NCBI RefSeq assembly: GCF_035503745.1
Contig: NZ_DATJTC010000011.1
Span: 1 to 64,000, forward strand
From: Dyella_B sp035503745
GTDB lineage: Bacteria > Pseudomonadota > Gammaproteobacteria > Xanthomonadales > Rhodanobacteraceae
Reading direction: 5' to 3'
DNA: 64,000 nucleotides
This document shows, in pieces, positions 16,660 through 26,843 of this stretch (its first letter is position 1; each line of letters begins with the position of its first letter). Made by a program: the position numbers and the translations under genes. The notes beneath the pieces were generated by a model, which worked only from the letters and a program-made list of their open reading frames with translations, did no database searches and was not told the DNA's origin.

Positions 16660-17121
16660 ATGCGTCAATTCATCGCGACAAAAGCTTCCTGGGCACTAGA
16701 CGTGCTGCACAGCGGGCGCTGGCTGGGGCCGCTGGTGGTGCGGCTGGTATTTGGCTATTTCTGGCTGGAAACGGGCATTGCCAAAGTACATAACCTGGCA
16801 GGTTTCACCCAGCGCTTCGTGGGCTGGGGCATCCCGCATCCGGCCTTCAGTGCGGCGCTGTCGGCCTGGACCGAACTGCTCGGCGGCCTGTTGCTGATGC
16901 TGGGCCTGTTCACGCGGCTGGTGAGCATTCCGATGATCATCAACATGGCGGTGGCGGTGACGCTGGTGGTGTCGAGCAACCTGATGGGCCTGGACGATTA
17001 CGTGGAGGCCGACGAAGTGGTCTACTCGCTGATCTTCTTCTGGTTCCTGATGGCCGGCCCCGGCAAGGCCAGCCTGGATACGCTGGTGGCGCGCTGGCTG
17101 GGCATCAAGACGCGCGATTGA
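16660..17121 (+). CDS. DoxX-family membrane protein (BufD-like)
   Basis: A 153-residue protein with four predicted membrane helices (about residues 22-40, 60-85, 88-110, 125-142), the DoxX signature FWLETGIAKVHNL and WTELLGGLLLMLGLFTR. The frame is open from 16411, but the hydrophobic protein starts at the ATG at 16660; an ATG at 16600 is an alternative. DoxX genes are a common fourth member of bufferin operons. Here it is divergent from bufABC across 283 bases rather than the last gene, so the association is suggestive, not certain. Confidence 0.8.
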   Translation: MRQFIATKASWALDVLHSGRWLGPLVVRLVFGYFWLETGIAKVHNLAGFTQRFVGWGIPHPAFSAALSAWTELLGGLLLMLGLFTRLVSIPMIINMAVAVTLVVSSNLMGLDDYVEADEVVYSLIFFWFLMAGPGKASLDTLVARWLGIKTRD

Positions 17122-17133
17122 GCCGATGCGGTC

Positions 17134-17163
17134 GATCGGGCGCGCCGGGTCAGGCGCCCGATC
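17134..17163. terminator. Hairpin between convergent doxX and lysE genes
   Basis: A perfect 10-bp inverted repeat (GATCGGGCGC / GCGCCCGATC, 10-base loop) lies between two convergent stop codons. There is no T-tract on either strand, so it may only stabilise 3' ends or act with Rho. Confidence 0.45.
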
Positions 17164-17183
17164 ACGCGCACCCGATCAGGCGG

Positions 17184-17822
17184 TCAGTGCACGAGAAACG
17201 ACAGCAGCAGCTTGATCGCGATCGTCCACATTACCAGGGCGATCAATACATCCAGTACGCGCCACGCCAGCGGTTTGCGAAACACCGGGGCGAGCAGGCG
17301 CGCGCCGAACGCCAGCGAAAAGAACCACACCAACGATGCCGTGGCCGCACCGAGCCCGAACAGTGCGCGCGGCCACGGTGCCGGCCAGGCCGAGGCAAGG
17401 CTGCCGATCAGCAGCACAGTGTCGAGATAGACGTGAGGGTTGAGCCAGGTGAATCCGGCGCAGGCGGCGAGCACGCCCCAGATGCTGCCGGTGTCGCCAT
17501 GCGTATCGGCCTTCAATGCATGCGGACGCAGCGCGCGGCCAAACGCCTGCACGCCATACCAGATCAAGACCAGCGCACCTGCGCAGGCGATCAGCATCAG
17601 CAGGCGCGGGTGCCGTCCCGCGGCCATGCCCACTCCGCCCACGCCGGCGGCGATCAACAGCGCATCGGAAAGCGCGCAGAACAGCGCCACCGGCAAGCGA
17701 TGCACTTGCAACAAGCCCTGGCGCAGCACGAAGGCGTTCTGCGCGCCGATCGCCACGATCAGCGACGCGCCAAGCAATAGCCCGGACAGGAAAGGCGCAT
17801 GCGCCGACGCAGCGGCGATCAA
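17184..17822 (-). CDS. LysE/ArgO-family amino-acid exporter
   Basis: A 212-residue inner-membrane protein with about six hydrophobic segments and the family signature SLIVAIGAQNAFVLRQGL near residue 20, plus FTWLNPHVYLDT in the middle. LysE/ArgO proteins export basic amino acids. The start is a TTG that overlaps the gshA stop (TTGA), so translation is probably coupled to gshA. The exported substrate cannot be read from sequence; coupling to gshA suggests a link to amino-acid or thiol homeostasis (inference). Confidence 0.82.
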   Translation of the reverse strand: MIAAASAHAPFLSGLLLGASLIVAIGAQNAFVLRQGLLQVHRLPVALFCALSDALLIAAGVGGVGMAAGRHPRLLMLIACAGALVLIWYGVQAFGRALRPHALKADTHGDTGSIWGVLAACAGFTWLNPHVYLDTVLLIGSLASAWPAPWPRALFGLGAATASLVWFFSLAFGARLLAPVFRKPLAWRVLDVLIALVMWTIAIKLLLSFLVH

Positions 17823-19201
17823 TACGCGAATTCCTTGAACACCCGGTCCACGCTACCGTTCCACGCGCCGTGGAACAGTTCGAGCTTGCGCTCGGCCGGC
17901 GTCTGGTTGGCGTCGACGATCTCGGCCAGCGGCTGCAAGAACACGCTTTCGTCAGCGCCATGACGATTGAGCCGATGACGGCGCTTTAGCCCGTGTGCGG
18001 CAATGGACAGCGTCTCGCGCGCCAGGTCGCGCACCGTACCCTGGCGGAACGGCAGCTTCAATCCGTGCCTGGGTACGCCGTCGCGCAATGCGTGGCGTTC
18101 TTCCCGGCTGAAATCCTTGACCAGATCCCACGCCGACTGCAGGGCATCGTCGTCGTACAGCAGGCCCACCCACAGCGCGGGCAGCGCGCACAGACGGTTC
18201 CATGGACCGCCATCGGCGCCGCGCATTTCCAGGTACTGCTTCAGGCGTACTTCCGGAAAGGCGGTGGTCAGGTGATCGGCCCAGTCCTTCATGGTGGCGC
18301 GCGTGCCGGGCAGCGCGTCGAGCGTGCCGGCCATGAAGCGTTTGAAGTCCTGGCCGGCCAGGTCGATGTACTGGCCGTTCTGGAAGCTGAAATACATCGG
18401 CACGTCGAGGATGTAATCGACGTAGCGCTCGTAGCCAAAGCCCTGCTCGAACACGAAGTCGAGCATGCCGGTGCGGTGGGCGTCGGTGTCGGTCCACACG
18501 TGCGAGCGATACGACAGAAAGCCGTTGGGCTTGCCTTCGGTGAACGGCGAATCGGCGAACAGCGCGGTGGCGATCGGCTGCAGCGCAAGGCTGGTGCGGA
18601 ACTTGCGCACCATGTCGCCTTCGCTGTCGAAATCCAGGTTCACCTGCACGGTGCAGGTGCGCGTCATCATGTCCAGGCCGAGCGAGCCGACCTTGGGCAT
18701 GTACTGGCGCATGATCTTGTAGCGGCCCTTGGGCATCCAGGGCATGTCCTCGCGCGCCCATTTGGGCTGGAAACCCATCCCCAGGAAGCCCAGCCCCAGG
18801 CCGTCGGCGATGGAGCGCACCTCTTCCAGGTGCGTATTCACTTCGCGGCAGGTCTCGTGGATGTTCTCCAGCGGCGCGCCGGAAAGCTCTAGCTGGCCGG
18901 CCGGCTCCAGCGTAATGTTGGCCTTGCCGCGGGTCAGCGCGACCGGGGTATCGCCCTCGCGCGCGATATCCCAGCCATAGCGCGCGGCCAGGCCCTCCAG
19001 CAGCGCGCGGATGCCGCGCTCGCCTTCGAAGGCCGGTGGGCGCAGGTCGTCGGTGCGGAAGCCGAATTTCTCGTGCTCGGTGCCGATGCGCCAGGCCTCG
19101 CGCGGTTTCTCGCCGGCGGCCAGGTAGTCGATCAGCTGTTGGCGGCCGTGAATGGGGGTGCTCTTGACGGCACTGGGTATGGACACGGGGACGAGCCTCA
19201 C
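17819..19201 (-). CDS. gshA: Glutamate-cysteine ligase (plant/alphaproteobacterial type)
   Basis: A 460-residue GCS2-type enzyme: WRIGTEHEKFGF with the metal-binding glutamates near residue 40, ANITLEPAGQLELSGAP near 95, GMGFQPKW, a central MTRTCTVQVNLDF and SEGDMVRKFR. It makes gamma-glutamylcysteine, the first step of glutathione synthesis. The start is GTG at 19201, supported by GGAGG at 19210-19214. It forms a coupled pair with the LysE-type exporter. Its nearness to a metal-buffering operon is of interest but may be coincidental. Confidence 0.9.
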   Translation of the reverse strand: MRLVPVSIPSAVKSTPIHGRQQLIDYLAAGEKPREAWRIGTEHEKFGFRTDDLRPPAFEGERGIRALLEGLAARYGWDIAREGDTPVALTRGKANITLEPAGQLELSGAPLENIHETCREVNTHLEEVRSIADGLGLGFLGMGFQPKWAREDMPWMPKGRYKIMRQYMPKVGSLGLDMMTRTCTVQVNLDFDSEGDMVRKFRTSLALQPIATALFADSPFTEGKPNGFLSYRSHVWTDTDAHRTGMLDFVFEQGFGYERYVDYILDVPMYFSFQNGQYIDLAGQDFKRFMAGTLDALPGTRATMKDWADHLTTAFPEVRLKQYLEMRGADGGPWNRLCALPALWVGLLYDDDALQSAWDLVKDFSREERHALRDGVPRHGLKLPFRQGTVRDLARETLSIAAHGLKRRHRLNRHGADESVFLQPLAEIVDANQTPAERKLELFHGAWNGSVDRVFKEFAY

Positions 19202-19359
19202 GGGAGTGGCCTCCGACTATGGAGGCGCCGCGCCGCCACGAAAAGGGGGGAGCGCGAAAAAAATTGAACGTGACAGTACAGCTACAGGGACGGTGGCCGA
19301 ACCGGTCACCGCCTCCCGCTCACACCTTGGTACGAAACCGCGGCGATGGAAAGATGACC

Positions 19360-20856
19360 TCAGGCACGGGGCGGGAAGTTGATGCGCATCCGAGCGCCGC
19401 TACCCTGGTGCGCATCCAGGATGTCGAAGCGGGCGCGATGGCTGCGAGCGATTTCCTCGACGATGGCCAGCCCCAGGCCGCTGCTTTGTCCGTCGCTGCC
19501 GGCGGCGCGATAAAAACGCTCGCGCACGCGCTCGCGCTCGGCCGGCGCAATGCCTGGCCCGCTGTCTTCCACTTCCAGGTAGGGCGATCCGTGGTCGGAC
19601 CCGCAGCGCACGGTGATGTTGCCGCCGTCCGGCGTGTGGCGAATGGCATTGTCGAGCAGGTTGATCAGCAGTTCGTGCAGCAGCCAGTACACGCCGTGCA
19701 CGTGCACGGGCACGCATTCGGCGCCCAGGTCGATATCGTGCGCGAGCGCGCGATCGAGCATGGCACCCACCACCGCGCCGATCAGTGCGTCGAGCTGGAT
19801 CGACACGAAATCGCCGGGACCGTGCGACGACGGTTCAGCGCGCGCCAGCGCGAGCAACTGGTTGGCGGTGTGGGCCAGTCGATCCACGCTGCCCTGCAGG
19901 CGGCTGATGCGTTCGTGCTGCGCCTGGTCCTTCGTTTCGCTGGCCAGCACTTCCAGTTGCGCTTTCAGGCCCGTCAGCGGCGTGCGCAGCTGATGCGCGG
20001 CGTTGGTGAGGAAGTGCTGCTGCGCCAGCGTCGAGTCGCGTACGGTCACCAGCAAGGTGTTGAGCGATTCCACCAGCGGCCGCACTTCGCCCGGCACCGG
20101 TTCCAGCGGCAACGGCTGCAGCGATTGCGGCTGGCGGCGCATGATCTGGTCGCGCAATCGATGCATCGGCCGCAGCGCCACCGTGATGCCGAACAGGCAC
20201 ACGCCCAGCACCAGCAATAGCTGGATGCCGTCGCTTAGACCAATGACGGTATCGAGCCGGCGCACCACCACATCGCGCCGGTGCACCGTTTCGCCCACGG
20301 TCACGATCACCGAGGTATCGCCCACGCTGACGTGATAGCTGGCGATGCGCAAGGCGACCAGTTTGTACATGGCATCGCCGTAGGTCATGTTGTCGACCAG
20401 GGCGCCCTGCGCGATGGGCAGGCCTTCGTCACCCGCCAACGTTTGGCCGTCTGGAAGGCTGACCCGGAACAGGAAGTTGTCGCGTCCGCCCGGATACAGA
20501 TGCATCCAGGGCGCGGGCCGGTCGTCCAGCTCGAAGCGCATCGACGCGGAGTGGTGCGAGATGGCCTCCGCACGCGCCACCGACGCGGAGCGCGAGCCGG
20601 CCGGTTGCGATGGAGGCAGGCCGGGATCGGGTTTTTCCATGTACAACTGCCCGTCGGGCGCCTGCTGTACGTGCGCGGCGATCGCGATGGCCGCGCGCGA
20701 GAGCGCGCGGTCGAAGCTTTCGTACATGGGCGTGACGTAGGTGCGATGGTCCGCCCATATGCTGACCACCAGCAGCACGACCAGCGGCAGCAGCAGGTAG
20801 CCGAGCAAGCGGCCGCGCACGCTGATGGCACGTTTGAGTTTGGGGCCGTTGGACAT
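19360..20856 (-). CDS. Sensor histidine kinase (TctE/QseC-like)
   Basis: A 498-residue inner-membrane kinase. One membrane helix lies at about 15-35, a periplasmic sensor at about 36-195 (2CSK_N/TctE-like), a second helix at about 200-220, an HAMP-like linker, the H-box FLTNAAHQLRTPLTGL near residue 285, the N-box LLINLLDNAIRHTP, then DSGPGIAP and GLGLAIV. The Q after the phospho-histidine is typical of the TctE/QseC group. It starts 16 bases after the response regulator. The signal is unknown. Confidence 0.9.
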   Translation of the reverse strand: MSNGPKLKRAISVRGRLLGYLLLPLVVLLVVSIWADHRTYVTPMYESFDRALSRAAIAIAAHVQQAPDGQLYMEKPDPGLPPSQPAGSRSASVARAEAISHHSASMRFELDDRPAPWMHLYPGGRDNFLFRVSLPDGQTLAGDEGLPIAQGALVDNMTYGDAMYKLVALRIASYHVSVGDTSVIVTVGETVHRRDVVVRRLDTVIGLSDGIQLLLVLGVCLFGITVALRPMHRLRDQIMRRQPQSLQPLPLEPVPGEVRPLVESLNTLLVTVRDSTLAQQHFLTNAAHQLRTPLTGLKAQLEVLASETKDQAQHERISRLQGSVDRLAHTANQLLALARAEPSSHGPGDFVSIQLDALIGAVVGAMLDRALAHDIDLGAECVPVHVHGVYWLLHELLINLLDNAIRHTPDGGNITVRCGSDHGSPYLEVEDSGPGIAPAERERVRERFYRAAGSDGQSSGLGLAIVEEIARSHRARFDILDAHQGSGARMRINFPPRA

Positions 20857-20872
20857 GCGCTATGCAGGCGCC

Positions 20873-21538
20873 TCAGGCGTCGTCCAGGCGATAACCCAGG
20901 CCGCGAATGCCGCGTACCGTGGCCGCATCGCCGAGCTTGGCGCGCAGGCGCGAGACGTGGACTTCGATCGCGTTGCCGGAAATTTCCTCGTCCCAGCTCA
21001 CGATGGCCTGGATCAGGCGCTCTTTGCTCACCACGCGGCCGCTGTGGTGGGCCAGGCATTCCAGGATGGACCATTCGCGGCGGGTGAGTTCGAGCACGCG
21101 GCCGGTGTCGTCGATGGCGCGGCGTCCGGCCAGGTCGATGCGCAGGCGCCCCACCAGCAGTTCGTTGGCGGTGGCGGCGGTGGCGCGGCGGATCAGTGCG
21201 CGGCAGCGGGCGGCCAGTTCCGGCAGCGCGAAGGGCTTGACCAGGTAGTCGTCGGCGCCCAGGTCGAGCGCGTTGACGCGGTCGTCCAGCCCATCGCGGG
21301 CCGTGACGATCAGCAGCGGCAGCGGGCTGCCATCGCGGCGCAGGCGCCGGACCAGGGTGAGGCCGTCTTCACCCGGCAGGCCCAGATCCACGATCGCCAG
21401 GTCGTAATGCGTGGTGTCCAGCCGGCTCTGGACGGATTCGGCGTCGCCCACCGCATCCACCACATAACCGGCCGTCGCCAGGCCGCGAACGATGGCATCG
21501 GATACCAAGGGATCGTCTTCGACTAGCAGGATGCGCAT
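20873..21538 (-). CDS. OmpR-type response regulator (TctD/QseB-like)
   Basis: A 221-residue regulator with receiver domain (LLVEDDPLVSD, phospho-acceptor in AIVDLGLPGEDG near residue 51, KPFALPEL) and a winged-helix DNA-binding domain (LTRREWSILECLAHHSGRVV, VHVSRLRAKLG, IRGLGYRL). The start is placed at the ATG at 21538. It is the first gene of an RR-HK pair; an inverted repeat in its leader (21616-21647) could be an autoregulatory site. Confidence 0.9.
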   Translation of the reverse strand: MRILLVEDDPLVSDAIVRGLATAGYVVDAVGDAESVQSRLDTTHYDLAIVDLGLPGEDGLTLVRRLRRDGSPLPLLIVTARDGLDDRVNALDLGADDYLVKPFALPELAARCRALIRRATAATANELLVGRLRIDLAGRRAIDDTGRVLELTRREWSILECLAHHSGRVVSKERLIQAIVSWDEEISGNAIEVHVSRLRAKLGDAATVRGIRGLGYRLDDA

Positions 21539-21615
21539 ACGACACAACGTAAGGGAAGTCGAAAGATCGTAGCAGCTAATAACGTGCTCTACGCCGGATT
21601 TTGACAGTGGCCAAA

Positions 21616-21647
21616 ATTACGAAACGTTGCCGTAAGTTTCGAGTAAT
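21616..21647. promoter_or_regulatory. Inverted repeat in the leader of the TctDE-like operon
   Basis: ATTACGAAAC is followed after 10 bases by GTTTCGAGTAAT, forming a dyad of two 10-base arms with a two-base bulge, about 80 bases upstream of the response-regulator start in an AT-rich patch. It has the shape of a dimeric operator; the binding protein is unknown. Confidence 0.4.
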
Positions 21648-21703
21648 TTTTGCGTATTTTTTTGCCTGGCGGCACGAGCTGCCGATGAAGCCGCCGCACA
21701 ACG

Positions 21704-21729
21704 AAAAAGGCCGCCCGCAGGCGGCCTTT
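21704..21729 (-). terminator. Rho-independent terminator of rho
   Basis: The inverted repeat AAAGGCCGCC / GGCGGCCTTT with a 4-base loop is followed, on the minus strand, by a run of five Ts (AAAAA at 21704-21708 on plus). It lies 24 bases after the rho stop. Confidence 0.85.
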
Positions 21730-21752
21730 ACGAACCAGCGCCGATGTGGGGA

Positions 21753-23513
<1,761 letters not shown>

Positions 23514-23660
23514 ACCTCACGGGGCGCCGTTGGTGACAGGAGGGAGGGCGGGCGTTGCGCGGAACGCGCGTGGGGGCAGGACAGCCCCAACTGAGAAAGG
23601 AATCTAGCACTCGCTGCGCGGCCTCGTAAAGGGCGGGCGCAGCGAGGCTGGCGGCGAGGT

Positions 23661-23987
23661 TCAGATCGCCTTGTCGATCATCTGTACCAACTGACCCTTG
23701 CTGACGGCGCCGATCTGGGTGGCTTCGACCTTGCCGTTCTTGAACACCATCAGGGTGGGAATGCCGCGCACGCCATAGGTGCGGGGGGTTTTCTGGTTGT
23801 GGTCGATGTTCAGCTTGACCACGCGCAGCTTGCCTTCGTACTGCTTGGCCAGATCCTCCAGCGCCGGGGCGATGGCCTTGCAGGGGCCGCACCATTCAGC
23901 CCAGAAGTCCAGCAGGACGGGGGTATCGGACTTCAGCACTTCCTGGTCGAAGGCGTCGTCGCTCACATGACTGATAAGTTCGCTCAC
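23661..23987 (-). CDS. trxA: Thioredoxin
   Basis: A 108-residue thioredoxin with FWAEWCGPCKAIAP near residue 30 and the cis-proline GIPTLMVF near 75. The open frame extends further upstream, but the GTG at 23987 with GGAGA just before it gives the standard length (SELISHVSDDAF). It is the general cytoplasmic disulphide reductase. The gene lies between rho (same strand, downstream) and divergent rhlB. Confidence 0.96.
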   Translation of the reverse strand: MSELISHVSDDAFDQEVLKSDTPVLLDFWAEWCGPCKAIAPALEDLAKQYEGKLRVVKLNIDHNQKTPRTYGVRGIPTLMVFKNGKVEATQIGAVSKGQLVQMIDKAI

Positions 23988-24355
23988 CGTGGGTCTCCGA
24001 GGTAGGCGGGGTAAGGGATTAAGGACCGGGTGCCGATCATCGGTTACACTATTAGGAGTGCCTAAGAGGCGCGGATCGATCCAGGGCTGAAGTCGTGCCA
24101 TTGCGGCCAGGCTTCATTCCAGCCTAAGTCGGGACGCGATTCAAGCGATTCAAGGGCACCTGTGGCCTGGCCGGTTGGCATAGGCGAGGGGACGGCAGCG
24201 TCCTCTCGCCTATGCCAGCGGGGTGCGGGCCGGCTGTTCCCAACGCCTTCGGCGCCGTTTCAGCGCGCCGCCTTCCTTCACCTGTCCCAAGGTTGCCTGA
24301 CTGACTGCGGGACCGGGCCGACGCCGCGGCGCAGGCTCGTACCAGACTCCCCTTC
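23988..24355. other. trxA-rhlB divergent spacer with a long hairpin
   Basis: This 368-base spacer holds no gene. At 24177-24216 an 18-bp near-perfect inverted repeat (GGCATAGGCGAGGGGACG / CGTCCTCTCGCCTATGCC, one G-U pair, 4-base loop) could form a very stable hairpin. No T-run follows on either strand. Promoters for both genes should be here but none is convincing by eye. Confidence 0.6.
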
Positions 24356-26050
24356 ATGTCCCAAACTGTCCTTACCGAAACCTTTTTCACCCAATTCGAT
24401 TTACACCCGCTGCTGCAGAAAGGCCTCGACGAAGCCGGCTTCACGCGCTGCACGCCGATCCAGGCGCTGACGCTGCCGGTGGCCCTGACCGGCCGCGATG
24501 TCGCCGGCCAGGCGCAGACCGGCACCGGCAAGACCTGCGCCTTTCTGGTCGCCCTGATGAATCGCCTGCTCACCCAGCCGGCGGTGGCCGAGCGCAAGGA
24601 TTCCGATCCGCGCGCCCTGGTCATCGCGCCGACCCGCGAGCTGGCGATCCAGATCGAAAAGGACGCCAAGAACATCGGCCGCTATGCGGGCCTGCGTACC
24701 GCACTGATCTACGGCGGCGTCGACTACGACAAGCAGCGCCAGCAGCTGAAGGATGGCTGCGACATCATCATCGCCACGCCCGGACGCCTGCTGGATTACT
24801 ACAAGCAGAATGTGTTCGGCTTCAACGGGGTGGAGGTGATGGTGGTCGATGAGGCCGACCGCATGTTCGACCTGGGCTTCATCAAGGACGTGCGCTTCAT
24901 CTTCCGCCGCTTGCCCGCGCGCGAGCAGCGCCAGGTGCTGCTGTTCTCCGCCACGCTTTCCCATCGCGTGCTCGAGCTGGCCTACGAGCACATGCACGAT
25001 GCCGAGAAGCTGGTGGTGGAAACCGACAACGTCACCGCCGATCGCGTGCGCCAGTCGGTCTACTTCCCCGCCAAGGAAGAAAAAATGCCGCTGCTGCTCA
25101 ACCTGCTGGAGCAGACCCAGGCCGAGCGCAGCATCATTTTCGTCAACACCAAGGCCGCCGCCGAAAAGATCACCGAACGCGTGAAGCGCCAGGGCTATCG
25201 CGTGGGCGCGCTGTCCGGCGACGTGCCGCAGCTCAAGCGCCAGAAGCTGCTGCAGCGCTTCCAGGACGGTCAGCTGGACATCCTGGTGTGCACCGACGTC
25301 GCCGCGCGCGGCCTGCACATCCCGGCGGTCAGCCACGTGTTCAACTACGACCTGCCGCAGGACGCCGAAGACTACGTGCACCGCATCGGCCGCACCGCGC
25401 GCCTGGGTGCCGAGGGCGATGCGATCAGTTTCGCCTGCGACCTGTACGCGATGTCGTTGCCCGACATCGAGGAGTACATCGGCCAGAAGATCCCGGTGGC
25501 AACCATCGGCCCGGAGCTGCTGGTGATGCCGCAACCCAAGCAGATCGACGCGCAATACGCCGCCGATGCCGCTGCCGACAGCGCGGCGTTCGGCGACAAG
25601 GTGCAGTCGCGCGACGATGCGAAGAAACCCGCCCGTGACCCGCGCCGTGGCGGCCGCGGCGGCGAGCGTGCGGGCAATGCGCCGGAGCGTCGCCGCGAAG
25701 ATCGTCCGCGCCGGCCGCGCAATCCGAATGCGGAATCGTCCGTGCCGGCCGGTGAAGGGGCGAGGGTGAACGAAGCCGGATCCGTCGCGACACTGTCGCC
25801 GACGCCGCAAGCTGGCGCTGGCGATGTGGCCGGCGAAGGCAAGCGTCGCCGTCGCCGCGGCGGTCGTGGCCGCCGTCGTTCCGGCGGCGCGCCGGGTGCG
25901 GAGGCCGCGGTCAGTCCGATCGCGGCACCGGCCGGCGGCAGTCGTCCGTCGCGGCAGGTGATCGCACAGTCGCCTTCCAATGGCGAACACGCCGCACCGC
26001 AGAAGCCGGGCTTCTTCCGTCGCCTGGCGCGACTGTTCACCGGCCGCTGA
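24356..26050 (+). CDS. rhlB: DEAD-box RNA helicase RhlB-like
   Basis: A 564-residue helicase: Q-motif TRCTPIQALTLPVAL, motif I AQTGTGKT, Ia PTRELAIQ, II VDEADRMFDLGF, III SATL, IV IIFVNTK, V DVAARGLHIP and VI HRIGRTAR. A tail of about 165 residues is rich in Arg and Gly (DPRRGGRGGERAG, GKRRRRRGGRGRRRSGG), typical of RhlB-type RNA-binding and degradosome contacts. Divergent from trxA and close to rho, as in other gammaproteobacteria, which supports RhlB over other DEAD-box paralogues. Confidence 0.93.
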   Translation: MSQTVLTETFFTQFDLHPLLQKGLDEAGFTRCTPIQALTLPVALTGRDVAGQAQTGTGKTCAFLVALMNRLLTQPAVAERKDSDPRALVIAPTRELAIQIEKDAKNIGRYAGLRTALIYGGVDYDKQRQQLKDGCDIIIATPGRLLDYYKQNVFGFNGVEVMVVDEADRMFDLGFIKDVRFIFRRLPAREQRQVLLFSATLSHRVLELAYEHMHDAEKLVVETDNVTADRVRQSVYFPAKEEKMPLLLNLLEQTQAERSIIFVNTKAAAEKITERVKRQGYRVGALSGDVPQLKRQKLLQRFQDGQLDILVCTDVAARGLHIPAVSHVFNYDLPQDAEDYVHRIGRTARLGAEGDAISFACDLYAMSLPDIEEYIGQKIPVATIGPELLVMPQPKQIDAQYAADAAADSAAFGDKVQSRDDAKKPARDPRRGGRGGERAGNAPERRREDRPRRPRNPNAESSVPAGEGARVNEAGSVATLSPTPQAGAGDVAGEGKRRRRRGGRGRRRSGGAPGAEAAVSPIAAPAGGSRPSRQVIAQSPSNGEHAAPQKPGFFRRLARLFTGR

Positions 26051-26165
26051 ACCGACGTCGCCTCGCCACGCGTATTTGTGGCGACGCGCTCGGCAAACCT
26101 GCGCATATCGCTCATGCTTCCCTTATCCTTGCCGCCATCGGCAAGGGTTAAGGACGGGCAACGCG

Positions 26166-26843
26166 GTGATCCGCTTCGACCAGGTCAGCAAGCGCTACGA
26201 AGGCGGCCATGAGGCGCTTTCACAACTCACGTTCGAAGTCGCCAAGGGCGAGATGGCGTTCGTCACCGGCCATTCCGGCGCCGGCAAGAGCACGCTGCTC
26301 AAGTTGCTGGCGCTGATCGAGCGTCCATCGCACGGGCACGTCACCCTCGACGGGCACAATCTCGCCAAGATCGGGCAAAGCGGCATCCCCAAGTTGCGCC
26401 GCAGCTTGGGGATGGTGTTTCAGGACCATCGCCTGCTGATGGATCGCACGGTATTTGCCAATGTCGAATTGCCGCTGGTGATCGGTGGCGTCGCGCCGCT
26501 CGAACGTGGCCGGCGCGTACGCGCCGCGCTGGAAAAAGTGGGCCTGCTCGATTACGAGCGCCAGCTGCCGGTGTCGCTGTCCACCGGCGAGCAGCAGCGC
26601 GTGGGCATCGCGCGCGCCATCGTCGCCAAACCCAGTGTGCTGATCGCCGACGAACCCACCGGCAATCTTGATCCGCAACTGGCGGTGGAAATCATGGGAC
26701 TGTTTGCCGAATTCCAGCAGGTAGGCACCACCGTGCTGGTCGCCAGCCACGATCTGCCGCTGATCAAACGCATGAAAAAGCGCGTGGTGGTACTCGACCA
26801 CGGCCGCCTGGTCGCCGACGTATCGGCCGAGGAGGTGCTATGA
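26166..26843 (+). CDS. ftsE: Cell-division ABC ATPase FtsE
   Basis: A 225-residue ATP-binding protein starting at GTG 26166 (VIRFDQVSKRYEGG), with AAGGA about 10 bases upstream. Walker A is GHSGAGKST, the Q-loop MVFQDHRLL, the signature LSTGEQQRVGIARA, Walker B VLIADEPTGNLD and the H-loop VASHD. It works with FtsX to activate septal peptidoglycan hydrolases. The stop overlaps ftsX by four bases (ATGA). Confidence 0.95.
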   Translation: MIRFDQVSKRYEGGHEALSQLTFEVAKGEMAFVTGHSGAGKSTLLKLLALIERPSHGHVTLDGHNLAKIGQSGIPKLRRSLGMVFQDHRLLMDRTVFANVELPLVIGGVAPLERGRRVRAALEKVGLLDYERQLPVSLSTGEQQRVGIARAIVAKPSVLIADEPTGNLDPQLAVEIMGLFAEFQQVGTTVLVASHDLPLIKRMKKRVVVLDHGRLVADVSAEEVL

